The notes: generated from the sequence alone by a model not told the origin. A stretch of DNA of 64,000 nucleotides from Morchella semilibera (GCA_009192285.1 CM018604.1:5642752-5706751), one strand, 5' to 3'; numbered from the stretch's first letter, positions 47,821 through 61,295 are shown. Numbers and translations are program-made.

Positions 47821-50800
47821 AGTGACACATACCCCTTAGCATCATCCTTACGTGTTCTCAGTTAGTTCTCTTATTGGTTGATAGGCAAGTTTTTTTTTTC
47901 CCCGTCTCTTATCATCAATAACCAACCATCTTAACATTTGCATCAATGTCCAGCTGCTCTATGAAGCTAGTTGAGTCGTGACTATCGAAACCCCCCCCCC
48001 TATACCAACTTAAACTGCCACGCGGATGCATGAGCCTACTGCGTTGGGGGGATCCCAAAAAGCTTCCTCAGAGGGGGATATAGTCGCTAGTCAAATCCTC
48101 AACATCACCCTCCTACTGCACCTATTCTAATCTCGTCACTCATATTAATCGAGTCGTATATAGTTACAGGTCGGATCTAATAAATGGTTCCTGCTTCATC
48201 ATCAATTCCGAGGTCAGGATTCCCAGGTTTAAATACCTGCCGGAAAACGGCCACCCCTAAGCCTTCAGTTAAAGGTCCCCACAGAAGTGATTGAATAAAA
48301 TCATATATAGAGAACTATACCAGATGCTGATCCCCAATTCCTCGTTCACTCCCTTTATACTTACGAGGTTCGTTAAGTTCTGATTTCTGGTATAGCACTG
48401 CCCGATTGATACAAATACAGATCAACTTATTGACGCGTACAGGGCAACCTATTTGAATTTTATCCTAGATGAGGCTAGGCTTTGGGATCAGAATGATCTC
48501 TTGCTTAAAACTGGACTTACTCATATTACATAAAATTTTAAAATCGTTTAAATTGGCATATTCGCGTATTATTTCCCTGGAGATTGGGATATAGGGCTGG
48601 ATGGCTAGTACTCTATCCTTCTTCCTAGTTTCCCTGCCTCCCCTCTCCACTGTTATATAGAAAAAAAAATCAATACGATTGTTCCTCAAGAAACCTTTCG
48701 TTTTCAACACATCATAAGCCGGATTTTGTTACCCGAATCAAAACCGACGACGGACGAACCTACTGAAGACATCTTCAAGTATCCTAACAACACAAATTAT
48801 CTTTAGTGGAAAAATATTCAGGCGCTTCTCTAGAGCTAAGAGATATCACCACATTATTGTCGAGGAGGAACCAAATGTTGAAAGAAAATCTGCTGGCAAT
48901 ACTGCCGCACCCTTATTCTACACTCGCCCAAACTCTACCCCCCTGATTCCAGAAGCCAAACTGGGGCCACCAACCAAAATCTTCCTAATCGGGATTTACC
49001 CATTCTCAAGCTATGCAATAGTTGGCCGACTCCCTTTTGAATGCGAGCTGCAAGCCGGACAGGACATATACATGGCTCCCTGGCTCTGCACACCCTCTCA
49101 CACTATAGAAGCTACTATTACTATTGAACCACACCTATATAACCTCCTGCTGGGCGCGGGCAGGCATAGTAGGTCCTCGTTTGCAAACTTACACGTGGAG
49201 CGATATACCATGGCCCGATTCTGGAGCTGGTCATAGTTTGTGGTTCCGCATCAAATGTATGCTTCTTTGACTTATGAAACCATAATTTTTAGCCTCTCGA
49301 AATCTATTTTTCTAGTGCAGGACTGTGACTGCCAGTGGCCGATACAAATCCTAAAAGAAGAAAATTACCGGAATTGACCCAATCCTGAATTGATAATTTC
49401 TTTATCGCAAAAGAATAACAAGGAAATAGAAGAATGAGTCTGTGGTATGAGGATGAAAAATCAGGACTCCGCAGTTAAATATCAGAAATAGAAGCAAGAA
49501 TTACAGCCCGCAAATTGGCAGCTGCAGTTTTGGTACTTATCTACTCTCAGAAGAGCACAAGTCTGTAGTTTTCAGGGGTCTCGAGCGGGCGACTATTGAC
49601 AATCGTGAGGATGGAGGAAGGGGAAGTGTCTACAAGTGGAAGATTATCTGAGTGCGGGTAGTAAGAAGATTGCTGAAAGGGCTAGGATATCCTTATAGAG
49701 ATTTGCGGAAGGATGTTGTTCTATATCGGCAAGGAGTCATCAACGTTCACATTTACCTTCGGCCTTTGATCATTTAGTATGATAAATTCGAAGAAATGGT
49801 TTCTAAATCACCAGCGCTTGGAAACCGGCTCTGCTTACGGATAAATTATAGGTTTACGTTTAATACAAATGATTGTCGACGTCAAGCGTGGCGTAGTGAG
49901 ATCTTGAAGCAGATATATCTCAAACCTAAAACACATGTTCGAGGAAACAAACGAGTTCAGGTTTCCTGACTCTACACCTGACCCGGCCTCCCAGCCTGGG
50001 GTCTGGAAGCCAAACCGAAGCTACCACCTAAAGCGACCTTTGGTCTACCCCTGATGCACCTGTTAGCGAGTAGTTTTTGAATCCTTTACACTCAAATGCC
50101 ATCTACGCCCCAATGCTATCCATCTAAAACTAAACAAAAAAGAAGCAGTAGCGCTACTATTGGATTCATGATCGATAATCCAAAGCAGTATGAGAGTAAC
50201 AAACTTATTCACACTCCCAAACTAGCGGCCATAACAACGATAAGGCCCTATACATCAAGATCCTTCCTAGGCACGCTAGAGGCGTCAGTCCCAGCAACTT
50301 AATACAGTGCAGAGAACGGAGAACACAATACAGAACCAACGATACAACACAATAATTTTCAAATTTCTCTATCACTTTACATGAGACAGCCAGTCACTAG
50401 CCTAAGTAGCTGCGGAATAACGATTAGCATAAGGACTACCGTTGGGTTTTGTACGAACTGCATATTGGCAATGTGGATAGGAGGGTCATCAACGGAAGGA
50501 TTGCATGATTAAGAAAAGGAAAGATGCTGTACAAGTGGAGCTATGTAGCATAGTGCGATTGTGGAGCCAGTGACAATCTTTGTTCCTGCAAAAAATTCAT
50601 ACTTCTTCGATTGCTCCACATTACATGAAAGTATAACCTCTTGCCGCATTCTACCATACTTTTTGGGGGAAGTGGAAACCACTAGAAAACAACATCCGAA
50701 TGGCTCCCTGTCTCCACACTGGCCTCCGCACCATGCGAGCTACAACTAAATAATTCCTTGCTCCTACACTCACCCCCACACATTTGGAGTCATTATAGAT

Positions 50801-51300
50801 CCACGCACATATGCCTCCCTACTGGCTGCAGGCACGCATGGCTAACTCGGGTCTGTACTCCTCCATTTAGAGGCGCGATTTTCTAATGAGTGATAAACTA
50901 TGATTCAATATCGAACTTATGCCTCTTCGATTGATTCACCAACGCTTTAAAACATGCCTCTCGACCATCCCATATCAACATGAAATCATGTTTCTTCCCT
51001 GCGTGGAAACATGCCTCCCCGGCTCATGATATCATGGCTCTTAGCCTCCTGGGAGTTATGTTTTTTCGACGCATAGGTGCCATATACTCAAATCGCTCTC
51101 TACCTCCTAAGCCGCTTCTAATGGAAGTAACAAGGAAGCCATATATATAAGACCTCGATTCTGCTAGGGATGGGTGGGTGCAGTCAACCCTCGTTCACCA
51201 ACTTATGTGTGGAAGGCACGATCCTAGCGCGAGTGATAATCCATGATTATATATGAAATGAATGTGTTCGGATAGGCCCATTTATTGGTAGCGGAGAAAT
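47821..51300. other. AT-rich region with old imperfect repeats, no gene
   Basis: No supported gene. Several segments between 48.9 and 51.25 kb are diverged repeats of each other: CTCGTTTGCAAACTTACACGTGGA (49176) resembles CTCGTTCACCAACTTATGTGTGGA (51189); ATGGCTCCCTG recurs at 49073 and 50701; and TCxTACTTCTTCGATT-like strings recur at 49255, 50597 and 50925. The original unit cannot be reconstructed by eye. Confidence 0.4.
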
Positions 51301-52269
51301 CTCAAGAGCTTGAATGCAAGAACATGCCGTCTACGTCAGTTGCCCAGAGCTTGTAAGGATGGCACTATAACAATTCGGTATTGGATTCTTTATTGGGTTC
51401 GAGAATCACACACAAAACTTGCTGAGCATCGAGGACGCCTTGAAGAACAAATACTTCAGCCAATGGCGGTTACCGTCTCTAGCAGAAAATACCTTGTTGA
51501 TACTGACTGAGATTTTCAGGCCCAGAGTCAGTACCTGAGTATCTCAAGCCGCGGTTGAGAATATATGTATATGGAAACAGTAATTGATACCCATAGTCAT
51601 ATCCAAATGGCTGCTTGCCTGAATATCTAAGATGAAAGGAAGCGCTGATGGCAGCATCCAATCAAAAGTAAGAATCGTAAAGGATATAGGTAGATGACGT
51701 TGACCTCCATGGAACCTATGCACCTGTCTCAAAGTGTGTGTCGCTCAGGCTTCCCTTAATATTCACTGTATGAAAAAATTAAAAAGTTGATGTGTATATA
51801 ATGCTCACTAAAAGTATTTAATATTGATGCATCTTATTGAGGCGCTGCATTTCATTCTCTGAAGACTTTGTATGTATTGAAACAAGCACCACGATTATGG
51901 TATAAATAGATCAATTTATTCCAATCCTCCTCCGAGTTGCATGGGTCCGTAGCAGACCCAAATTTATATATCAAACATATAGCGTACTACTATTTAACGG
52001 TATACCAATCATCTGATAGTTCTTATAGATTGCAATCGAGCAGGAAAGAGGAGATGGATCAATAACAGTAGGCCAAAGAACCTACATCAAGGCGATACTG
52101 AGCGGATTCTGCATGTGGGATGTACATACGGCTTGTTCTCTACTATATTCATGAGTAAACTTTGAGAATAATATATGCGAAGGTAAGCAGTTGAACGAAG
52201 GCTATATCATTCTATTGTACGATCTTTGATGCATGATGTATGCTGCAGACAATGTGTTTGTAGATTATA

Positions 52270-52730
52270 GCGACAACGGATGGACCAATACTAATATGGC
52301 CGTCGGATATTTGCAATATAAATCGATCCTAATAATTTTTCAGCAGCAAGCAAATGGCGTCTTCTAATAATGAACGGACATTCCAGTCATGTTTTGTTCG
52401 CATTTCTGCTATATTGTATTGAAAACCGCATGATTGTCTACTGCCTTCCACCACACACAACCAATTTACCACAACCCCTTCATGTCGGTTTTTTTGGACC
52501 CCTCAAACACTTGTATAGTGTATATTTGCAGCAAAGATTTAACTCACGAAGATATGGTATTTTAAAGTTCAAGTAAGATCCAGAACATTCCAAAAACATC
52601 AAACAAGCATTCGAACTTACTGGTCTGATACCTGTCAATCCCATATATATATTATATTAAAACTCCCTAACTATGACGCTTCCAAAGATCCATTTGCATA
52701 TGCCGATATTCTTTATCCTACAAAATAATT
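52270..52730 (+). pseudogene. Pogo/Fot1-like transposase remnant
   Basis: One frame reads NGWTN, then MNGHSSHVLFAF, then PPHTTNLPQPLHVGFFGPLK, matching the order and spacing of the C-terminal catalytic part of pogo/Fot1 transposases. After a frame change comes AFELTGLIPVNP, typical of the end of that domain. The catalytic aspartate normally preceding GHxSH is asparagine here, stops and shifts interrupt the frame, and the N-terminal DNA-binding part is not recognisable, though the element may have begun near 51.3 kb. It cannot be active. Confidence 0.7.
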
Positions 52731-55590
52731 AGAATCATGCCCGGGCACTGCAACGTTTACTTCCACTCCACAATCGTTGAACGCTTTAGGCAACAAGCTT
52801 ATCACCAATCTCAACAGCTTACAACACATCGAAAAAAAAAAGAATCTGTGACGAAGGTATTAGTGATGCAGAAACAGTTTTTACTACGGCTCAGATGCGT
52901 CTTACCACCATCCATTTCCGGAGCGAGGCAGCCAAGACGCTGGGGGGGGGGCAGCAGCAACGAAATGGGAAGGGGGGCCTTGAACAAATGATCAATTGAA
53001 GGATAACATTTGTGAGCTACAGCAAGATTAAAGTGTTGATAGCACTCATGGATAATGAGAAGAAGGACCTGGGTTATCGGATTGAAAATCTAAAGAAAAA
53101 AAGAGACAGCGCATTAGTCTGAATGTTTGAGAGTGAATGCAAGTTGAAAAGTGCTGAACATGGAGAAAAGAAAGAGGGCAACCTTTCGCCAGAGGGAAAA
53201 CATATGAAAGATTAAGAGCGGCTAGACAAAATCGGTAAAGGAATCAAAGCCCGAACCTTCAAAACTGCTATCCAACTCATAATAGATATAGAATGCGAGA
53301 GGGAAAAGGTAACGGCCTATGAATGTAAAATAAAGGAGAAGGAATCGGCGCTCCCAAGATATGAAACAGTTGGCTCAGAAGCACCGATTGATAGTAACGG
53401 ATCAGAATTGGAAACCGAAGGTAGGATTCAACTCTGCAATCTGTACTACGAGTAATTCATTGCACCCAGCGCACCATTTGAATCAATCTGACTATGCTTA
53501 GCCCTAATAGTCACGGCACACATCAATAGCGGAGACTGTAACCATGGTGGTGGACTGGCGGGTATGAACAGTATTGTGATTTGCATCCAAGACTGTTACC
53601 ATGGTGGTGGGCTGGCGGGTTTGAGTAGGATCATGATTCGCATCGGGGGATGGAGATGGGATGTGGTGTAGCGAGACCAGGCATTAAGGAGGGCAAAGTG
53701 CGGATAGGACTGAGCTGGAGCCAGAGCCGGCAGAACTGTTTCCCTGATAAAAGTTGTTAATTTTAGATAGTAGTGGAGGACCCCTAAGAGAAACTTGAAA
53801 AGCTAGAATTTTTAGCGCACACATCCTGGTAACTTAATGCTGCTACAGTAAACCCCATCTCCTAGCTTCCCTTCTCAACAAACTCCACAGCTAATGTCAT
53901 CAAGAAGAACTCTAGGCGGCATGTTTCCCGATTTCTCCTAGTATAATTGATCTTTGCTAACAGGACCTTATAGTCCTTACTATCACACCTTATATACGCA
54001 ACACATTTGTTTTGCTAAAACATTTCGATCCGCAGTCTCGCCTACAGTTTCGTTTCGGGAAGTAGGTGATATTTTAAAGGAGATGCAAATTGGAGAGAAG
54101 GTTGCATTTGGTTTTCGTAGATGTGAGGCTCATCCGGTGTAGAACCTAATTTTTCGGTTGAGTTGGGGTGGATAGATGGCAACAGAGACTTTGTTGCATT
54201 GAAGAAATGTTGACTGAGATTTCGATTCCCGGGCTGTTGATCTATATCGTATCCCAGGGCAGTTGCGAAAAGATTTGAAGTATCCGCTAAGAATCTACAT
54301 ACTCTGCAAATATTTTTAAATTTCCCGCTTATGTTACCTTACCTTTCCTTGTTTCAGCTCAAAATAATCTTTTCATCCGTCGCCTTTAAGCTTTACACGA
54401 TGGAAAGTTGATATGGAGCCAGAATCCTATTTAACCGGGTGCCAATCAGAAACCTCTAAATTTCTCTGGTTCTGGCTCTAGCTTGATCTCATCCGCACTT
54501 TGTCCACCCTTATTCTCTTTTAGTATAACTATCCTATAATACGTTAGCAGATGAGGATAAACAAGTTGTGATCAATACTTTCCCGTACTAGCAATCATTA
54601 GTATAAATGATACTATTTGGATAGAGGAGCCCGATGCAAATATGACAGGTCATATGCAGGACATAAGCTCGGCGAAGGACTTCAAGCTTTGTTCTCGGTA
54701 ACGAGGGATCTCGCTGAGCAGGGAAACAAAGTCATAACCAATAAAATCAATATAGACTTCTGCCGTATATAGGGAGCTGCTTCTCCCGGAGCAATGTCAA
54801 TCCATCTAGCTCTGGTCTCTGGTTACCACTAGCCCTTTTTAAAATGCTGTTTGTGTGGTATATTTACCATTCGCCTCCTTACCAAATTTCTTAGGACTTG
54901 ATTAATGCGTGAATATATAGAGGAAATGAAAGTGTTGTTCAAAACGTACCATGCAAAGCCTCACCTAAATATTGTATGGGAAAACGTGGTAATTTTACAA
55001 CCCGTAGTACTAAATTATTTTGTTGCATGCGGTTTTGTAACCGTGTCTTGTGTGAGAATAAATTTGTTTAAATGATTATTCAGTTGAATCTGTTTTCTGT
55101 TAAAGATCGCTGTGGTCCAGTATTTGATGGAATTAGACTTTGCGTGCCAGTTCGCATTTGATCAAGTATGGTAGTGTATCTGTACCCAAGAGGCTGTGCA
55201 CTAAAAATTTTTAGTAATGCTGTTCTGATCCGTTAGTCTTTAGGTAGCCGTAGTGCAGCGGTAGTGAACTAGGATTCAATAGAATGCCACATCGATGCTA
55301 GATTCAGATGAATGCCGAACCACAGTCACCTTTCGTGGAAAGCCGTAATACTACCGTATTCAACACAATGATTTAGTTCGAGATTCATTATGGTTACAGT
55401 ATAGTACTTATGTAAGTACTTCAATTTATTCTACCAGAAGTATGGTACGCATGGGTTATACCACAATTGATCCCCTTTCGAAACAAGATGATATATGGTT
55501 GGGTCTATCCTATGTAACCCTACAACAAAGAATTTATGTGTATGTGTGAATTCTGGATACGGAGCGCATTCGATCTCTTGCTCTTTATCT
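52731..55590. other. Intergenic, no gene seen
   Basis: The stretch includes a 58-bp tandem duplication (53533-53648) and lysine/glutamate-rich broken frames around 52.8-53.4 kb that may be the tail of the decayed transposon. I see no intact gene. Confidence 0.4.
53533..53648 (+). repeat. 58-bp direct tandem duplication
   Basis: GACTGTAACCATGGTGGTGG... ATTTGCATC starting at 53533 recurs from 53591 with several substitutions. Confidence 0.55.
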
Positions 55591-55962
55591 CTAGACATCT
55601 CTTGTAGGACAAAAAAAAGCTGAACCATCGTACCGATGGTAGTAGTGAATATGCGCTCGATTTTGTAAAAAAACCTTGATGTTTAATCCGTCGCCTTGTA
55701 TGTTCTGGTCATCGTTTAACCGAATGAAACCGTCGGTTTTGATTCTGAACTCGTATTGACCGTTGAATATTTTCGATGGTGTGCATGGTTTGCCTGAAAA
55801 TGAACCCCAATAATGGATTTTGTATCTCACTCCCGAATGAATCGATAGATCGATCTTGTACTCCTCTTTGTACAGCGCGATGAAATTGGATATGTCACTC
55901 TGTTTCGCTTCGTTGCTTATCCGGGTGAGAGTAACGCCTAGTCCTACTTTTCCAGAACGCAT
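55591..55962 (-). CDS. Hypothetical protein
   Basis: A 123-residue open frame on the minus strand starts at a real ATG (55962). It has no recognisable motif, signal peptide or membrane segment. The composition is mixed and plausible for a soluble protein (FNGQYEFRIKTDGFIRLNDD), unlike the biased frames of nearby repeat DNA. The frame just upstream (56284-55985) is in a different phase; the two might be exons of one gene, but I could not find a convincing donor-acceptor pair. Confidence 0.35.
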   Translation of the reverse strand: MRSGKVGLGVTLTRISNEAKQSDISNFIALYKEEYKIDLSIHSGVRYKIHYWGSFSGKPCTPSKIFNGQYEFRIKTDGFIRLNDDQNIQGDGLNIKVFLQNRAHIHYYHRYDGSAFFCPTRDV

Positions 55963-55984
55963 CAGGGATGGGATGCAGTCAGGT

Positions 55985-56284
55985 CTATATATTATTATCG
56001 CTATCTAGGTGTATTGATCCTGTATGTTTCTGAAAGCCTAGAAACTTCCTCCTCAATGGAGAGCAATTAGCGACGATCGTATTTAGTTGCTCTGTTACTC
56101 GAGGTGATGAAGCACAAAACTTTCCACCGAGAAGAAAACGAATCCTCTGTGAGGTATTGATAGCCTCAAGCAACTGTAGGTCGTTCTCGAATGTGTTTCT
56201 ATATGTGTCGTGTTGTTTGAGGACTTTGTGTTTTTGTCCTCCTAACATTGTGGTACAACTGAAAGGCGTCGCGTAATTCTCCAT
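55985..56284 (-). CDS. Hypothetical protein or upstream exon
   Basis: From an ATG at 56284 an open frame of 99 codons (MENYATPFSCTTMLGG...) runs on the minus strand. Its function is not recognised. It may belong with the frame at 55962-55591 as a two-exon gene, although the junction is unresolved. Confidence 0.3.
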   Translation of the reverse strand: MENYATPFSCTTMLGGQKHKVLKQHDTYRNTFENDLQLLEAINTSQRIRFLLGGKFCASSPRVTEQLNTIVANCSPLRRKFLGFQKHTGSIHLDSDNNI

Positions 56285-56646
56285 GTCATAATGATAGTGT
56301 CGATGGCGCACGGAGACGAGCTGGCACTGTTACTCACAGTCAGTACGACACGCTCAATATAACCCTATTAAATGGGAAGTTTACATCTTCGCCTATGCTG
56401 AATCTCTTCTGGAAGAGGATCAAGATATCCTCGACGCTTCATTTCGATATTCAAACACAATATCGGCACCAGACTATAAACGATGAAACAAAATGAAGTT
56501 TCCCGCTAATGTCCGACTTGGGTTGATGGGATGTGGTTGGAAGCTTGCCAAGCGGGACCTTATCAGATACACTTCTTCGCTTAATGTTTCAAACACCTAA
56601 AATTTCATAGCATTTACTTGCTATCATCATCAATTCCATCGCAAAA

Positions 56647-57024
56647 ATGGCAGTATCGATCTTGTCTGGTTGTGCCAATATCGTTTGTTAGTGTATTGTT
56701 CTTATCTGTTTGTTCCCTGCTAATCAAATGTCCATAGACGTCAATGGGGACTTCATCCCTGGGACAGCACCTAAAATTGGCTTCTTGTACGAGCTCCATC
56801 TCGATATTGCTACAAACAGCACCCCCGACATGTCATTGTTCGGCATTCAATTACGTCGGAGAGGCAGACGCTCCGCTTGGATTGATAAACAAGATATGCC
56901 GCATATTAAGGCTTGTCTCGATGCAGGTTTATCTGTATGCGCCCGAGTGTTGAGACTGCACTCGTTTGAGCATAAGGGTGAACCTGCATTATCTGGGTGT
57001 GTTGACTGGTGGGTGGAGGATTAA
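56647..57024 (+). CDS. Hypothetical protein, two exons
   Basis: Exons 56647-56686 and 56738-57024 join across a 51-nt intron (GTTAGT donor, TGCTAAT branch-like motif, CCATAG acceptor) to give 108 residues. The protein begins MAVSILSGCANIVY and ends DWWVED. The second half is charged, with an LRRRGRRSAW stretch. I recognise no family. An unspliced alternative could start at the ATG at 56728 within the intron and encode 98 residues. Codon use is more AT-rich than in the metabolic genes at 6-27 kb. It is the first of several plus-strand genes of unknown function between here and the telomere. Confidence 0.45.
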
Positions 57025-57378
57025 AGACAATCAATAGGGAGTATACTCATGCTCGCCATTGATTTGGGGAACAGTTCAGGTTCGATATTATGTTTATTGT
57101 AAAAGCGGAGGATATTATTACGAAATCCGTCTTTTCATTCCTGTGATAACTATTAGTTGACGACTCAACTCGTTGCTTTATAATTTAATATTTTATTGAC
57201 CCTGACCCTGGTTGCCGGACCCTGTCATCCTGCATACATGTAGTGTGTTCTTGCTTTTGAGCGGCAAGCTATCCCTGGAACCCATATCATTCATCCCCAC
57301 TATCCTCCAATACCATCATCCATCACCCATCATCTCCTGCCAACCACATTTCATTCGTCAGATACACGACCTACCATT

Positions 57379-58903
57379 ATGGCATCAGCAACACCTCGCA
57401 GACAAAGGACCAATCAATCAACTAATGTGACCCGTATCCAGCGTCAAGCCAATAATAGACCCCAATCCGTTAGTCCATCGCCTATAAATCCTAGACGAAC
57501 ACTTTTCACAGCATCTAATAACAATCCTTCGATTTTTCACAGCAGACGATTGGCCACTCGCAGTTGGCTCAGAACTCACAATTGCAAGTAGCATCAACAC
57601 AACAACAGAATCCAGAACAATCTCAATTTCAACAGAATCAGTTATTGTGTCTTTTGCAGAACCAGAACCAGGTACAAGGTGCGACACGACGACGACCTCG
57701 ACAACTCTCTATATCCAACCTTCAGCGTGTAGTACAAGAAGAAGGGGATGAAGAGGGCGCGTTCCCCGAGTTTCAGGAACTAGGGGTATCTCAAGAGTAT
57801 GACAACGAGGCAGAAGATGATGAAACTCCACCGGAGGATGTCAGTATCACTGTTATGGTGGGTAATGCGATGTGTTTTATATTAGTATTGTTCGGGATGT
57901 GCTAAACTGGGACTCAGGCACCGAATGATTACACCTGCGAGCAAATCCAACAGATTTTAGACGAACATTTCTACGGCCAGAAAAATAAGCGTAAGAGAAG
58001 ATACGATGGTAGTAAAATGGACAATATGTTCAAGGATGGTGGTGCTGTTTGGTGCCGTATGATAACCGCAGCCCGTCTAGCATACTGTCGGTATCTTGTT
58101 ATCGACGACGAGGACATTCCCGGTTATATCGATAAAGCCGCTGGACAAAGAATTGACAGAAACACTGACCGTTACGACAAAGCATACACAAAAGTACTAC
58201 AATGGAGGAAGAACTGGTTCTATAAGTACACAGAGGCTATTGAGGCATTGCAAGCTAAAATAGAAGGTCTCAGTCATGGTTTTTCTCTATTGCCGTCAGA
58301 TGAACTCAGAGAAGCATATGGCGAACATTTTAGCTACGAGTCATTCTATGGCTTGATGGGTACTACAGTCGCTTTAGTAGACTGGAAAGCTACTCTTGCG
58401 AAACCCCGCTGTTGGGACTTGTACAAAACAGTCTTTGTCTACTCGCTATTGTATGTGTTACATCTCCCAGGATCCCGAACTACAACGATAGACTCTAAAC
58501 TTGTTGCGACAGATATGTGCATATGGCAAAACATAGTCCAGATACAATGAGCCGCGCAGGCGCTAAGGATCGTATACGCTTGATCGCCAGTCAAGATGAC
58601 TTCAAAGATGTTAAAATTGAAGATCTTGTCCTTCTGCCACCGAAACCGCCACAGAAATTGCGCAAATCGAACAAAAAGCCGAAAATCAAAAACTTATCGG
58701 CTATAGACGACCTATTTGTCCCTTTCTCTTCTCTCACCCCTCCACAACGAGGAGTGGTCGTTATCGGAGATGCAGCAGACAAGGAGCCAATAGCTGCTAA
58801 CAATGGTAACGGTACCCGAATTCAGAGCACAGAGAGGCTTCCATTCAACGGTAACGGCTCCGACGAAGAGAGTTATGTCATCCCCGAGACCCAATACAAT
58901 TAG
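57379..58903 (+). CDS. Hypothetical protein, four exons, Gln-rich N-terminus
   Basis: Exons 57379-57468, 57543-57857, 57918-58450 and 58513-58903 give 1329 nt, 442 residues. Introns are 74, 60 and 62 nt, with donors GTTAGT, GTGGGT and GTATGT and acceptors CACAG, CTCAG and GACAG. The N-terminus is basic and then glutamine-rich (about 30-70), followed by an acidic stretch (EEGDEEG... NEAEDDETPPED). The middle (about 136-312) is a compact region with many aromatic and charged residues (WRKNWFYKYTEAIEALQAKIEG) that looks folded and partly helical. The C-terminus is lysine- and proline-rich and then serine- and asparagine-rich. A nuclear, DNA- or protein-binding role would fit the composition, but I recognise no domain. 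The consistent phases support a real gene. Confidence 0.6.
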
Positions 58904-59782
58904 CCCTACCATGACAAGATATGTTTTCGGATTTCCTTATTGTATATTTAATTTTTTTATTTTCTTTTCCTTTCTTTTTCTTTTTCTTTCTTTTTCTTAC
59001 TTGCTGTCGCTCGCTACCACATATTTTTTACTTTTTTTTATTTTTGCTTCCATTGTATTGTTTTTATTCTAATTGTTTATTATTATATGCTAAATCGTTT
59101 TAAATGGTATGTTGGACCTGATTTTTCTGGGTTATGTCCAAGATGCGTTGTTTAATCAATACAGCTGTCTAGCGACGATGCAGTGGAAATGAGCAAAATG
59201 ATTTATTTAATAAACAACAAGAGCCATGCGGCTCAACTTCTTTTTTTGCCAGAATACTAGATTGGATAAATGTAGCTTCGAGACAGAGACAATAGAGTAT
59301 TGAACTAAATAAAAGACTCAATACAGTCCAATACTCAAGCAAAAGTTCGCCCGTCATCTGCACAGTTGAGAAAGTAAGTATCCATGCGGCATCACAGCGG
59401 CACCCCAATAAATAAAAGACCTTTGGCAACACTATACCGCTTAGACATCACAACCATCTCTCCTACAACACAGACTCATATGAATATATTTAGTGCTACT
59501 AGATCACAGCGGGTTGCGTCATATATAGAATAAGACTTTCTACACAGATACAGAACTCGGGAAAAAAAAGATCTTGCGCAATGCGGAAATAAGCCAATAC
59601 ATCACAAAATATTTTAATTAGGACAACACCGCCTCAACGCGGCACTACTACGGCTGCAAGAACACCTCATTTTCCCTTACAGTATTTAACCCCACCACAA
59701 TGGAGTGTTTTACCTGTCTTTAAGACTTTAACGTAAAGACAACGAACAGGCTATCAATACTTCTGGCCAACATACCATCAAG
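58904..59782. other. Intergenic, pyrimidine-rich 3' region and next promoter
   Basis: T-rich tracts (58950-59075) follow the stop of the upstream gene. A palindromic or coding signal is not evident. The last 100 bases before 59783 include AACGTAAAGACAACGAAC and are presumably the promoter or leader of the next gene. Confidence 0.4.
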
Positions 59783-61042
59783 ATGTATTCTTATCTGGTG
59801 AGTATTCAAGTCCTTATAGGTAACATAGCCTACTTCTGTATTTACATTTCATTCCAGAGTATTCACATTCCTGGATGCTCCAATATGTCTTCAATCACTC
59901 AAAATTCAATGGAGAAATCTGACGTTTCCTATAATTTTCCATCCTCTCCGCCAAAGACTCAATCCGCAACAGATATCCCCACCTCGGGACAGCCTACATT
60001 ATATACTAGTGATGCTTTAACCTGGAAATCAATCTCCGTGGCTTCAGAGGCAAACACCTCTCTTGATAATCCTCCAATCAAACCTCCTGCTATTTCCAAG
60101 CCTTTCCCCCCTATTTATCAGCGTACCATTCAGGTCATTTGCGGACCTGTTCCTGAGGAGGTTCTCTATTCCTCAATCCCGCCTAAAGATAGATACGCCA
60201 AGTTCACAACAATAGGATTTGAAGTTTGGCGCCCCACATCCACTCTTCTCAAGAAAACTCTTTTTCAAGAGTCTGAAAAAGCTGCAAGGGACATGATTGC
60301 TCCTCTCGACTTGCTTAAAAATGACCTCTGCGTACATATACTCTACAATACCACATTATTTGCTGACTGGAGCAAATACTACACTACGAAACATGGGGAA
60401 GAGGCTCATATAACGCACTGTATATTTGCATATGGCTGGTCTGACAAATACCGTCTCCCTGTTTACTTGCCCCCTGCTGCAAGTAATTCTCCATCTTTAA
60501 AATCTACGCTTGATACATGGTATTCTCAACCTACCGTCCCTATAGTGCTTCTCTTTGGGTATAGAGATTTTTCCTACTTTCAAAATGTAGTTCAACCTTT
60601 ACGCAAAGAAAGTAAGTTTTAATACCTATTCTGTTACCATAACTTTCATATGAGTTACTTACATAACTACTTTATATTAGCCCTCACAAGATACTATAAA
60701 AAGAATGCTCCTCATATATATCCGAGCTCCGATCTTCCATCTCTTCCAACATTATTCAAACATTGTGAAGCAGAAACTTCCCGTTTGCAAAAGAATCGTT
60801 TACTGGCTGATGAACATGGCGATGACGATCAAAATTCCAATGTCGCTTCTACGACACCTTCGCATATTGTTTCTAGGGCCTCTCGCTCCCCTACAGCTAC
60901 AATTCCTGAAGATAGTCATGCCAGTGAACTCTCTAATCCAGGCCAAGTATTATACACCTTCCCAAAATCATTAAGTCTTCAAACTAAGTTTTGGCAAACC
61001 AGAAACATTCACATTCCAACGTCCCATCCGAGCAAAAGATGA
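59783..61042 (+). CDS. Hypothetical protein, subtelomeric
   Basis: The last intron is clear (60612-60680, GTAAGT...TATTAG). A first intron is likely at 59798-59857 (GTGAGT...TTCCAG); because it is 60 nt and open, the frame holds either way. With both removed, exons 59783-59797, 59858-60611 and 60681-61042 encode 376 residues. A second possible start is the ATG at 59886. The N-terminal 80 residues are serine/proline/threonine-rich and probably disordered. The middle (IQVICGPVPEEVLYSSIPPKD... YFQNVVQPLRKE) looks globular, and the C-terminus is again low complexity with an acidic DEHGDDDQN patch. I recognise no family. Codon use is AT-rich, like its neighbours and unlike the genes at 6-27 kb. 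Confidence 0.55.
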
Positions 61043-61295
61043 CCCTCGCACAATGCAAGTACCTTAAAAAAAGGAAGGCTTCATGGCAATCATAAAATAT
61101 TCACTCCATTTCCAGCACCACATCCTACTCCACTTTCTATTTCTGTTCGGGAGGGAGGGGGAAGGGGGGGGTAGCTAGATTTTCACCTTACTACCGTCTG
61201 TTTTTTTACTATATATTAGTATGTTGCTTGTCTTTCACCCATTGCTATTGCTCTATATATAGTTTAAAGATCTGCTTCCATCGCACACATCAGGA

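Noticed and set aside
55245-55330. tRNA-like string (GCAGCGGTAGTGAACTAGGATTC)
   Set aside because: It resembles an A box, but no matching B box or acceptor stem follows at the right distance.
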